Shown: positions 37,241 through 49,400 of the stretch, piece after piece
How positions within the stretch are numbered: the first letter of the stretch is position 1
Layout of the letters: each line of letters begins with the position of its first letter
From: Nemopilema nomurai
Taxonomy: Eukaryota > Cnidaria > Scyphozoa > Rhizostomeae > Rhizostomatidae
DNA: 64,000 bases
Assembly (NCBI GenBank): GCA_003864495.1
Contig: ML133457.1
Location: forward strand, 1,922,001 to 1,986,000
Direction of reading: 5' to 3'
Program-made: the position numbers and the translations under genes
The notes under the pieces: generated by a model
What the model was told of the DNA's origin: nothing
What the model saw: the letters and a program-made list of their open reading frames with translations, nothing else
Database searches by the model: none

Positions 37241-38072
37241 TGGTGGGCCTAAAAGTGCTGCAGATTTTGATTTATTGCACCAAAACAAAGTTAAAGACAT
37301 CTTCATTATTAAAATTTGCCACTTTCTGATATAAAAAGCCATTAGACAACTGCATGCTATGACAGTTAGGCTATTAAATAGCACATTTTACAAGACACTG
37401 TGTTAACGTAAACAAGAAATTTCTTAGCATGATAAAAATTTAATACATTTGTGTATGAGTTTTGGTAAGTTTGTCATTTTTATCTGATAAGGAGTTCCAT
37501 CAAATTCAATGAACGACCAAGTTATATTTAACCTGTATGTTAATGCTCTAAAGAGCAGTTGTGGGGAATTTATAGATTATAGTTTCGACTCTGTTAAAGT
37601 ATCCATCGATCGCTTTTCAGCACATATTTAGAAATGCACGCTCATAAGATAATGAAATGGAATAAGTGTACACATGGTAAATAGATTCAATATTCGATTA
37701 AACAATTGAAAATAAAATCTTGTTTTATCTCAGTTTCGTCTCCAACTGCATGTTTTGACACATCTTCCTCAATCAGTTCTCGCATGCTTCCTCTTGCTTT
37801 TTAATTGTGAACTTCCATTTCAAGTGTGTCTCAAAATAGTCTCTCTCTTTCCTCTTTTATCACAAATTAGAGGTTGCTTGACCTAGCTTGTCCATTTTCC
37901 AATATGATTTTACAGCTAGGTTGCTCAATCTTCTTTATATGATTATTAGAATCTAAAGACAGTCGTCGCCTTTTTTCCTTAATGGTAATATGTCGATTTC
38001 CTTCGGAAGGTGAAGGCCTTGGAAGTTAACTTCTTTTTCTAATCCATGACAAATGTCATTTTCAATCGAATA
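37241..38072. other. 3' flank of the secreted-protein gene
   Basis: AT-rich, no coding feature. Candidate poly(A) signals for the preceding gene occur at about 37309 (attaaa) and 37711 (aataaa). Confidence 0.35.
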
Positions 38073-38470
38073 CACGCCTTTTTTTATAAGGAACCACTTT
38101 ATAAGGAACCTACGTTTAGAAGGCCGAAATAATTAAAGAACTTATACTATTAAAAGCGAAATCACTAAGGAACTTTTCAATTTGAAATTTTTTTATAACT
38201 GCAAGCATCTATAACTAAAAAGCCGGTTCCTTTCATTTGTAACCAATACTCGCATAGATTGTTTGTTATTCGTGTGTCAAGTGCTTCATTGAGTAGTTTC
38301 CACATATGCTGTCTCGCCCCTCTCTGTATTAAATGCTAAGGCTTATTGATGTACAGCGAAAATTAAGGAACTTTAAGGAACTTTTGTACTAAAATCTGAT
38401 AATTTGAAGTCTATGAATAAGGAACTTTTGGAACTAGGCCTTGAGGTAGGTTCCTTATAAAAAAAGCGTG
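38073..38470. mobile_element. Mariner/Tc1-like MITE, 398 bp
   Basis: The ends are inverted repeats of about 22 bp, starting CACGC, then a T tract, then ATAAGGAACC. The two arms differ by one inserted base. Each end is flanked by TA (38071-38072 and 38471-38472), the target duplication of Tc1/mariner elements. The interior repeats aaggaactt words several times and encodes no transposase. It lies between the secreted-protein gene and APAF1. Confidence 0.75.
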
Positions 38471-40121
38471 TAACTTTTGCTTACAGAGCGCAAATTGACT
38501 CTTATCTAGTGACCTGCATAACGTTTTTGCGAATCAGCTGCAGGATTTAAATTCACAACACAACTCTGGGCTAGAGTATAGCCCTTCTTTTTAAAGTCGA
38601 CCAACATGCATACTTTTTGTCAATCAATAGTTTCACTCCGCAGCAGCAACAACAACAGCTATATCAAGAAGAGGTTGGGGAGGCGGCTTTCGAAGAGAGA
38701 TTGACAAAAACAGAAACAGGAAAAAGCGATTTGCCATAGATAGAGGTGTCTCTTTTTTCAGTTCTACGAAAGTCGTTGGGAGCCTCTGAAAGCCGATGCC
38801 AGCTGAAAGCTATTTCATGGAACGATGTTTTGCCATATATTTTGGTTTTAGGTTTGTAAATTTGTCCAGTACTGCTGTCGGAGAATTTTTAGTTAACTAG
38901 TTGTTCATACACAATTTGCAAATCTTGTCTGGAAAGCCCCAGTGCTGCAGCTACTGTCTGACTGTGCAACCCAGTCAAAGTTTAAAGGTCGAAGACATTT
39001 CTATCCCATTTTTTATATGCAAAATTCTATGATAACAGGCTCGGAAGCTAATGCATAATCCCACGGTTTGTCGCCCATATGGTAAAGTGATTTGGCAAAG
39101 GAGCAATACGTTTTTGGTTTCTTTTATAAGACATGGGGAACTGCTGATCCCCAGAACAGCCCAAAGTCCCCTTGCCTTTTGAGCTGCCTAGTGGTTATTA
39201 ATTTGAAATAGTCTAAGATCCGTACTAGCCTTGGACGCAGCTTTAACAAGAAGGGTGTGACTGAAGTTGGAATTTCCAAAATGCGATTCAAAAGTAAACC
39301 TGTCATGTTTATTTCTTACTTCTTTTTATTCAATTCAGTATGTCATTGAAATTCAGCAAAGGAAAGGAAGCATGAATTATGTCATTATGATAAGAAATAT
39401 TTTAGAAGCAAATTACAAACAAGAAATCTTTTCGTTTTTTTGCAGTCGAAGAAGAAAAATTGTCTATTCTTGCAGTTGAAATTAATATTTTGATAGATTA
39501 AAGCTTCATTTTGGAGTGCTTTCAATAATCTTAGTTGTTGAAATAATGAACTGCAATAGCTATTACTCCAAGAGTTAAGTTATCTAGGTTGTAAAAACAG
39601 TATTCTAATGCTAAGGCCGCCTATAGTCACATTTCTTTTGGTAGTTAAAATGGTGCAAAAACATAAAAATTGTTGTTTCTTACATATGCTTTATTTGTTT
39701 ATGCATATCAGTTTGAAGAAAATAAGGCTGGTTTAGATGGACTGTACTTTTTGTAGATAAGCCCCTTAGCTACAACAGAGCTCCATGTTGTCATATTGTC
39801 AAAGCCCTTATTGCATATTTCTTGCAGAGGTGAAGCCATAGATAAATGCTGCAAGATGGAACAGAGATTTTCCTTCAGTTGCAATTTTTCTTTAGGTTTT
39901 CCTGACAACATTTTAAAGGGTAGACTTCTGATTTGATTTGAAGAGGTTATGCAGGATACATGTTGAAGGGAAGGAAAAGGCATTTTACTAGAAATGATGA
40001 ATTTATTTCTCGAATTTCGCTTAAATTTCTATCAAGTGAGATCCTTGTTTCTTTCTTGTAGGACATTACTTTCTATGACCCGAATTTACAAAAGTAGAGT
40101 GTCAATGATTAAGAAAAAATT
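38471..40121. other. APAF1 upstream region; unassigned antisense ORF
   Basis: This should contain the APAF1 promoter. A candidate splice acceptor (ctttcttgtag) at about 40061 suggests a non-coding 5' exon further upstream. On the minus strand, 39983-39708 holds a 91-codon ATG-started frame (beginning MPFPSLQHVSCITSSNQ) with unbiased composition, no cysteine pattern and no recognised domain. It could be a small divergent gene, an exon, or chance. Confidence 0.35.
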
Positions 40122-40449
40122 ATGAATGAGCAGCAGAGGTTTCTGTTAATCTCTAACCGAAAAAGCATTGGGGATGACCTCAGACCAGATGATGTGTTCA
40201 GTTATTTACAAAGCAAATTCATTTTGGATGTTGATGAGGTTGAGCTTATAAAGACTGAAAAAACAAGTCGTAGGAGAACAGAGAGTCTGTTAAAAACATT
40301 GTTAGACAAAGGAAGCTCTGGCTTTGTTCATTTTCATGGTGCATTGGTTGATGCTGGGTATGAACACTTAGCAGACTTGCTTGTATCTGGCATCACTGAG
40401 AGGTCTGCAGTGTCTGGATCAGATGATGAGGATGAAAGCTATTTTTCAG
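40122..40449 (+). other. APAF1: APAF1 exon 1: CARD
   Basis: Residues 1-109. Six-helix CARD pattern over about residues 5-90 (DDVFSYLQSKFILDVDEVEL, then SLLKTLLDKG and FVHFHGALVDAGYEHLADLL), followed by an acidic Ser/Asp/Glu linker. The start ATG is the first in the exon and gives a CARD beginning at the expected distance. The exon ends in phase 1 at CAG|gtagga. Confidence 0.9.
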
Positions 40450-43400
40450 GTAGGATGAAGTCTAGAACATCTGGTATCTCATATTCTTGAATGCTTAGTA
40501 ATGCACTAACAACCACACCTGCCCTTCAATAGCCAGGAAACTGCAAGGAAGTGCATAATATCCTTACCAGTTTTTTTGGGTAAAGTTTTCTGGTGCAAAA
40601 CTAAGAATCTGTAAAGGATTGGTAGGTCAAGTGGGAAATTTTTGACAAAAAATACAAATTTTGTAGTTCAAAGTGACTGAATCCAAATATGATGGCTTTT
40701 CACATCCACACCTCTCACTTCAGTCACTTGTGTAGCTCTTGTTTTTTTACGCAAACTAGAATAATTAACCAGGAGCAAGTGACTTTCACTAGTGTTTGAA
40801 TTCATTAGCTCTAAGCTATAATAGGACAGAGGCTGCAAAGTTCTGAGAACATTGACATAAAAGCATTTCTATTAGTTGTCATTCAACTACAAATCTTGAC
40901 AACCAGCCTGGAAAGACCTACAATGAGATTTCTGAGAAAAAATCAGATGTGCATTACATGTTTGGCCCAACCCTCATATCCAAATTAATGGAGATTTAAG
41001 AATTTGCATTAATTTGCTTCTCCTAGAGTTGTTTAATACATACAAAACAATTTCTACAAATTCTTTTTCAGTATTTTCGTATGACTTGTGTAAAGTCTCA
41101 CCCGTTCAAGAAATCAAAGTAGCTTTGTTCAAATCAGATAATCTATCAGCTTGGTTTTTGCTTTTTCAAATATATTTGAGTTCTTTTTGACACTTGCTAT
41201 CAGATTGACGTGGCAGAATATTTTGAATCATTTAAAGACATTGTTTGTTATATGAACAGCTTTTAAGCTCAAGTCACATCGAATCTTGTATGCACATGTT
41301 CTCTTTGCAGCATTAGAACAGCATTAGAAGTGAGTGAAAATTTATTTATTTTCGGTTTAAATAGCTTAAATTCTCTTACATATGCTTTTTGATTCTCACA
41401 ATATAGTTGAGGCTATTTTGAGGGATGGAGGTGTTCCACAAAGACCGGCTGTTCACGCTAAACGTCCCAAGGAAATTGAGAAACTGAAGAATGCTCTTAG
41501 ACAGCTGAGAGACAACGATGGCTGGGTGCTATTGCATGGAATGGCCGGTTCTGGAAAGACGGTCCTGGCGGCTGAAGTCTTAGCTGACAGAGAGCTGCTA
41601 TACGAATGCTTTCCAGGTGGAGTCTTCTGGGTATCAATTGGCATTGTTGATGGTGCACGGCTGTTAATGAAGATGCAGAATCTATGCACAAGGTTGGACT
41701 CAGACTCGACACACGCTTTGCCTAGGAATGTGGAAGAGGCGAGAGACAGGATAAGGGTTCTGTTTGCACACAATCACCCGAGGTCATTGTTAGTTCTAGA
41801 TGATCTATGGACGAAAGAGGATGCAAGATATTTTGATGTTCGAGCTAGGACTCTCGTAACCAGCAGAAATGACTTTATAACAGATAATATCACAGGCGAG
41901 TAACTTTACCGACGATGCACTACGAAGTTTAGGCTCATGCAGTCAATCATTCACTCTAATTTAGCAATCACTGGGGATGTATTTGTATGCAAATAAAACG
42001 CAGCTCTACTGTAGCTATTGACGTTTTTGCTTTATATGCATTGGGTTCTTCTCAGATACGTTTCTTCTCAGCTTTCTAAACCCACCCCCGGTTATTCCGA
42101 CCCCCCGAGCTTCTTACTTTTTCCTCAGCTTTAGACCCACCACACCCCCTCCCCACCGCTTATTCCATCCCTCATTTTTATTAGGCATGTAAGGCCCCGT
42201 TTACACGGGAACGGATTCGCATAGATCCGTACCTAAACTGGCTACGATAGGCCTTAATAACAATAATAATAATCCGTATCTTTTCTTGGAGAGATCCATG
42301 CCTTTTCGGTACGATTAAAAAGCGAACCATTTGGATCCGTTCCTTCATCGGCGCCGTGTAAACGGGTGGATACGGATCCGCAAAGGCACGGTAGTGAAAC
42401 GAGACCACCAAATTGAAAATTGACAATCACCTTGTCATTGCGCATGCTCAAAAAGAGAGATTCGCTTTCGGTCCGTTCCCGTGTAAACGCTTTATAGGTT
42501 AGGATCCGATCTCGTGTAAACGCTTGTGGATCGTACCGATATCGTACCTAAAAGGTCCGGACCTTTTAGATCCGTTCTTTTTTCTCTCGTGTAAACAGGG
42601 CCCAAGAGTAATTCGGTTCAATCCAATTTCAGGTACCGTTATGAAGGTGCGAATCGAGGAAGGACTGACGGACGATCAATCGCGTTCTGTGTTGTCGCAG
42701 TGGGTCCACACCACCTCCCTACCGGCTGAGGCGGAGGCGCTTATCAAAGCCTGCCAGGGCTCCCCCCTAGCCATGTCTATGATTGGCGCCCTTCTGAAGG
42801 CGCACTCTAAAAGATGGGAGTACTATGTGAAGCAACTTCAAGACCATAAAGTGAGCAAATTAAAATCGAAGTTGGCCTACGATTATCCGACCCTATATGA
42901 TGCTATTGCCATTAGTGTAAGCAGTTTGCCGGAAGATATCAGAAAAAACTATGAATACTTCGCCATATTTGAGGAGGACAGTCGAATTCCTGCGAAAGTT
43001 CTCGCTCTTCTCTGGGACCAAGATGTAAGTAGATATATCTTTTGCTATAGCCGCTGCTGATTCTTCTATGTCTGTTAACTCAGTTTTCATTTTTTTACAA
43101 GACAGCAGGGTTCTCACCTTGTCCGTCAACATAAAATCGTTGTCTCACAGGTTTAAGTACTAATTGTAGACTTGTAAAGCACCATGCGTTATGCTCGAAT
43201 TCGTGTTGTTTTAAACAGCTGCAGTAATTCTGATACGGCTCTATCCCAAATAAAACTAAATCAAGTTTTGATAACATTAAGAGTACAAAACAAACTGAAG
43301 CAAATGAATACTATCCGTGGACTTTCTATGAGCAGGTCGTGATTGCAGTTATAGATGGACGCCATGCCTGGTCGCTTGGGTATTTTGGTAATGATACATA

Positions 43401-46400
43401 GTTCTAAGATCGTTTTAATCCGGCAGGAACTAGAGGCGGAGGACACGATGGACGAGCTCATTTCCAGGTCCCTTGCCAAGCGCCACCCACCCACTGCTGA
43501 CACCTCGCATGAAACGTACAGCGTGCATGATCTGCAGCTGGACTATTTAAAGGAAAGCCGGGCCGGAGCACGTGATGGCCTAACATTGTCTGATATGCAT
43601 AAGGTGACGTTTGAGATTCATTCTTAATGCCGAACAGAAGATGACTACTCATTAGTTATGTTTCTGTCTCTCTATTTTGCCATTTCTATCGTCCAATATC
43701 ATGCTTGCAGAAAGCATAACAGCTTTTTTTATATTTTACGTGTTTCTATTATTGATTTCTCTTTTCTTGTTTGCCATCTTGTCCATGCCGTTCTAACGTT
43801 TCGTCACTTTAAAAGGCTTTGTGTGTTGAAAGTCCCTTTAAGGAATGGGTGTCTGCGAAAGAGCGTAATTTGATTCTCAATTTGATTCCCCGGTGAACGT
43901 TACTTGTATCACAACACCGAAAATCAACAGCCTGGCTTCTAGCCATCAGTGATTTTGTGATCGTTTGATTTCTTGATTTCATATGATTGTTTGATTGCTT
44001 GATTTCACGTCATCGTTTGATTGTTTTCTCCATGTGATCGTTTGATTGGTTGATTTCATATAATCACTTGATTCCATATGATTAAAAAATCAACGGCTTG
44101 CATGTCAAGGTGTTCTTAATGACGATTTTAAGCCGGGTTTCTATTCTAGGAGCTGGTGACGAAATACTCTGCACGTTTCAAAGGAGACTTTGCTCTGATC
44201 CCTGATGATGGATATGTCTACTGGAATATCATAAATCACTTAATAGAAGCAAAGATGCTGGACAAAGCAGTGGACCTTCTTCTCTCTTTCACGTGGATCG
44301 AGGAAAAGCTACGCGCCACCGGTGCACCTGACCTGATTAACAGCTACTACAGAGTGATATCATTGCTTGATGAAGAGGTGAGTGCATCACTGTAATTCCT
44401 ATCAGGTATCAAGATTGGTCGCACTATTGGGCTTTGCTTTTCTTGTCATCTGTGTTTCTCCTGCCATATTTTTAAGCAGTATTATACCTGTAGGCAACCA
44501 ATCTGTAGAAATTCTTAGCAATAATATATCAAAAGTTACTGATTAATTCCATTACAAACAATCTTTCTTATCGTTCTCTTATTCCTTCACTATTGATGCA
44601 TTCATTTTATCAGAATCGTGCAGCTTTAACTAGTTTTCCACCTCAAGTTTTTTCCTTTCTTTCTCGCAGTTTAGAAACCTTTTTCTGCAGTTTAGAAATT
44701 TTTAGTAAAGTACCAAATATACTAAAGGCCAATTGTCTATTCCTAGATGATGCTGTCAGTTTTTCCCATTAGTCTTTACATGTTTAGGTTGCTCAGTGCT
44801 TGTTTCTTTTCAGGCCAAAAGCGAGCTTCGTGACTTTGTCCACTTTATCGGCATCAACTCCTATTTATTGTCGACGCCTGGAAATAAAGAATATGGACTG
44901 ATTCAGCTTGCACTTGCTCAGCCGTTTGCCTCAAGAGCTCATGCCAAAGCCTTGGCAATTGTTTCAAGTGACACAGAAAAGAAGAAATTCTATGTTGGGT
45001 GGTGGTGAGTACATTCTTAGCTATCGAAAATCCTCCCTTCCTTTATGCAATATGCTTAAAGTTGATACGGCACCTTAAAGCCTCTATCTGGTATCTTCTA
45101 GCCTCTATTTCAAGAGAGTAGCTAGGTAATAACTGGTGCGATGCACACTCTTTAAATTCCTGTTACGAGAAGGTCCAAATATAAGAACCTGTTTTGGGAT
45201 AAAGTAATGGTATTCTTACCAATAAAATCTACAACATACATCAAGGACTGCAGTCTTGTTACTTACTTTTCCTATGTTTTTAAATTCACTTCGATAAAAC
45301 TGTTTAGCAGTCACCTTTTTCTCGAGGGTAAGTCCCAAGGTCACCAAGTCATCGTAAATTTTTCGTGATGAGTATTTAACCAACTTGTGCTTTTCCTCCG
45401 TCATGCATTGATGCCCATTGGAAAATATTTGTTTCATTGGCTTGTATTAATCATTTCTTGTTAGCAATAAACCAGATGAATCCTCAGAAACCTGCCTGCT
45501 TACAGTAAAACCACATACGGGACCTGTTCTTTGCTGCCACTGGGCGCAAGATGGCTCAGAGAGGATCGCTTCCTGCGGAGGAGATGCACTAATTAAGGTG
45601 GGGCACCCGTTTCAAGGAGGAAATCTTTTAGCCACAGAAATTTCCTTGTTTTTTTACATATTTGCAAAATTAGGCTAAATGAGTTCTGTCATTCTCGAGG
45701 AATCAGTTATTGGATGTTTTTTTGTGATGATGAAATCGATCGCTTTGATAAGTTTAGTTGATTTCATAAATCGATTTGGCTAATAACTCTGATTAATCAT
45801 AACCATCATTTCAGTGTACGTAATAGTTTATAGACCTTTGAATCATCACAATCACCATCATTGATCACCCTAATAGATCTGGAATGCCTGCACGGGAAAG
45901 GATCTCCTCACCTTATCAGGGCACACCGACACAGTTCATTGCTGTCAGTTTTCTCCTGATTCGACACAAGTTGTCTCGTCGTCAGCCGACAAAACTATTA
46001 AGGTGAGGCAGCACTGTTCATACAATTTGATTAAATGAATGGAGCTTTCATCCAGTGGAAGTTCTGGGCTGATTAGGCCATGCTTTTTCGAACTCCCTGT
46101 CTTCGGTGTTTCCATAAAAACAACGCGTGTTTAAATCATTTCGTTTTCGAATCACTTCGCTTTCGACCGCATTTTCAAATATCTCTTCCTTGATACATGT
46201 CGCTGAAAAATCAAAGCCCAAAAACATTTCGCCCTTCTTTTAAAATGAAAACATAGCCTTGATGTCAATGCACGAATTTTTCACAAGCAAGTGCTTAGTA
46301 AGGCAGTACTCGGCACGACCGACAAAAGCTTAAGGAAATCTCCGCACTGCTAAGACTGACAAAGAAATTTAAAACGCTTTGATGACGGTTTTATGATTAA

Positions 46401-49400
46401 GGAAGTGGACGGAGTAGAAGTAATTGACATTTGAACTTGAAAATTCATTTACTTTCAGAATATGTATCGTTTTGTTAATTATATTGATTCTTCTGACATC
46501 TTCACGACCTATATTTAGTTGTTCCTACAGTAGTTTTATTTGGGAAAAAAGAAAACGGAAAAAAGTTAAGGAATTGCTAAGAAAATTTGAGTACTTAAAT
46601 TTGATCGCCAGTTAAGGAATTTTCAGTACTGAGCCTTAGCCCAACCTGCTTATACAAAATGCGTGTAAGATAAATTATTTCATGATTCATGCAGAGAATT
46701 CGTTTATTGACCGACTGCTCACTAACGAACAAACTATCTTTCTTAAGTATCCTGTAAATATCTTTTCAAAAAAACAGTGTGTTTTTAACTAACACCTGAG
46801 CAGGAATTTAATTTTGATTAATTCCATTCATGACCAGATCTCACTTATCACCCGCTATAAATTTTACATTGTTATAGCTGAGTAAGTTGCTTGCCATTAA
46901 ATTTTCAGAAAGTTTTTGTGTTGTTAGATGCCAAACTTCAACGTAAACCTTTTTCATTTGATAAACATGAATGCTTTCATGCCACGATGTTCTGAGTGGT
47001 TCTTATTTGATGACGTCAAAATGTGGTTTAGTGTTTTCAATGCTCAATTTGATGCTTCTGAGTTCACATGGCTGCAAAGTGCTTTTGAATATAATGAATA
47101 ATTTTTAGATTTATTTGAAAATATTGATGGCCCTCTTCCAAATTATCTATCAGCTACCGTGCAGGCTTTTAGTTGAAGCGAAAATATACCCACGTTTTTG
47201 CAATGACTAGATTTAATTCAAGTCATCAAGGCCTCTAAGAAGGATAGAAAAAACTGCCACGACCATTTGGTTCTTCAATGAAATAGTCCACCGATGCAAC
47301 AAAAAAGAGGGCTTCTCTTTACGATGATTCTCCACCGATATGACTATTTACATTACCCCCATCGCCTGGGTTGCAGCATGTATTAACTTGACTCTTTCTA
47401 CTCTAGGTTTGGGACTCAGTGACGGGGAGAATCCAACTTACACTAAAGGGCCACGGTGGTGACGTAAATTGCTGTACGTTCAACCCTCTAGTCAATGGAA
47501 GAGTAGCAACATGTTCCACCGATACCACTATAAAGGTAAGAATAATTGTCATTTCTATGACTGCCAGCATGTCTTGTTTTCTATCAATTTCTCTTTTGAT
47601 ACTTTTGATTCACTATCATTTCATATAAAAGCATATGAAGAAAATGTGTTTTGGGACGAATTGGGGCTCCTTTGCGTATGTAGTTAAAGGAAGAGTAGCA
47701 ACATGTTTCACAGATGCAACTATAAAAGTAAAAATAACTGCCATTTTAGTTTGTTCTTTTAAACCACTCGCTCTGTTATACTTCATTTCATGAGCTTTTT
47801 GTATTTGTGCCTAGCGTTGAAAAAATGAAAGAGTCTTGTCTTGTGGATCTTAACAGCCTTAAGTGGACCAGGTCAACTGACATTCTATAACTAACTGTTC
47901 TAAACGGAGAATTTTTTTGTCCATTTATTTTTAAGGCGGCTGTGTTTGTCATTAAATTCCAATGATTGTGTACATAAGTAAACTGTGTTTGATATTTGCG
48001 GTTGTGGGTTGTGAAGGATCATAGAACCTATAAAATCCACATAACATTTGCATCTTTCCTTAAGTTCAACTGTGCATTACCATGTATGGCCCATCTGACT
48101 GTCTTTGAACATGCAAATATTGTTTAGCTTTTACTGACAAAATTTCAGTTCCTTTATTAATTTGAACAAGTGCTTTGTGGTACACAACTTCACAATGGCT
48201 TGAAAAAGTGGTACTAGTTTTCGCATACTTAAAATACTTTTTCGACGTAACTTTATGATGCTGTTCAGATCTCCGATCTGTTCCCTAGAGTACCTCCGCC
48301 GAAAATATGTGAACAAGTGCTTTGTGGTACAAAACTTCACAATGGCTAGAATAGGCGGAACAAGTTTTCGCATACTTAAAGTACTTTTTCGTCGTAACTT
48401 TATTGATTTCTTCTTCATTGTAAGACATTTCAGTCAACCAAACGGATATTCGCCAGCTAAATGTTCACCATTTCTAGCATTTTAGGCCAACTTTCATTTG
48501 ATCTTTTGATCAGACATCTCCTAAAATGCATGCGAATCGATTTAACTGATACGGTGTGTGTCGCATCCTCAGATCTGGGACATTGTCGATGGAAACCTAT
48601 TACAGACGATGACGGGACATGAAGATTCAGTGAACTGGTGTTGCTTCTCACCGGATGGCACCAGAGTGGCTTCTGCATCGATTGATAAATCCGTCAAGGT
48701 AACACTTCCTCATTCCGGCTGTTGTTTTTTCTCGGAAAGAAGTCGCTCTTCCTTGAAAGAATTATTAAAAGAAAACAGAACTGTTGCAGGTGCAAGATGA
48801 AAGCCACATGAAAGATGACAACATTTTGTTGTTACTCGGCCCTCTGCCAACACATTCATTTGGGTTACTTTTTAACGATAACGATTCCCATTTATTGTGA
48901 TTTGGACTTCTTCTAAACATTTTTCATACATACTTTCACTTCCTTTACACATGTGTATGCTTTCTATACTTAGCAAACATTCACATGAAAGTATTGTTCT
49001 GTACAGCTGTATGTTTCGCTTTCGTAGGTTTGGAACGTTGATAAAGGTTCGTGTTTGTTTTCTTGCTGCGGTGACAAGGACTTCATTTCCTACTGTGTTT
49101 ACAACCCGTCTGGCAAAGAGATTATTGCAACTAGCCAACACTTTTTGCAGGTTTGTATGGGTACGCCCAGTAGAGTGCTTGCTGTATTCTTTTGTGCCCG
49201 AAGAGCAGATGTTGAGGAAGAGGAGAGGGCTGAAATTAGAGGAGTGTAATCTATGGGGATTTTGCAAGAAATGGGGCCGGAAAGATATTAAACATGCTTG
49301 GTTTTGAATAGAAAAGTGGAAAACCAAGGGTTTGCTGACCATGATGAAAGGGGAAGAGCAAAATATTATTGCATAAGTCTGTTATTGCAGATAATGTTTA

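Larger units (their letters stand above)
41407..45004 (+). other. APAF1: APAF1 exons 2-6: NB-ARC, winged helix and helical domain
   Basis: Exon 2 opens with GGVPQRP, the APAF1 linker, then P-loop Lys160, FPGGVFWVS, Walker B Asp241-Asp242 and the sensor-type LVTSRN. Exon 3 carries CQGSPLAMSMIGALL, RWEYYVKQLQ and LPEDIRKNYEYFAIFEED. Exon 4 has the His437-Asp438 motif equivalent to MHD of related NLR/NB-ARC switches. Exons 5-6 are helical and match APAF1's helical domain 2 (YWNIINHLIEAKM, LDEE). Key ATPase residues are all present. Confidence 0.92.
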
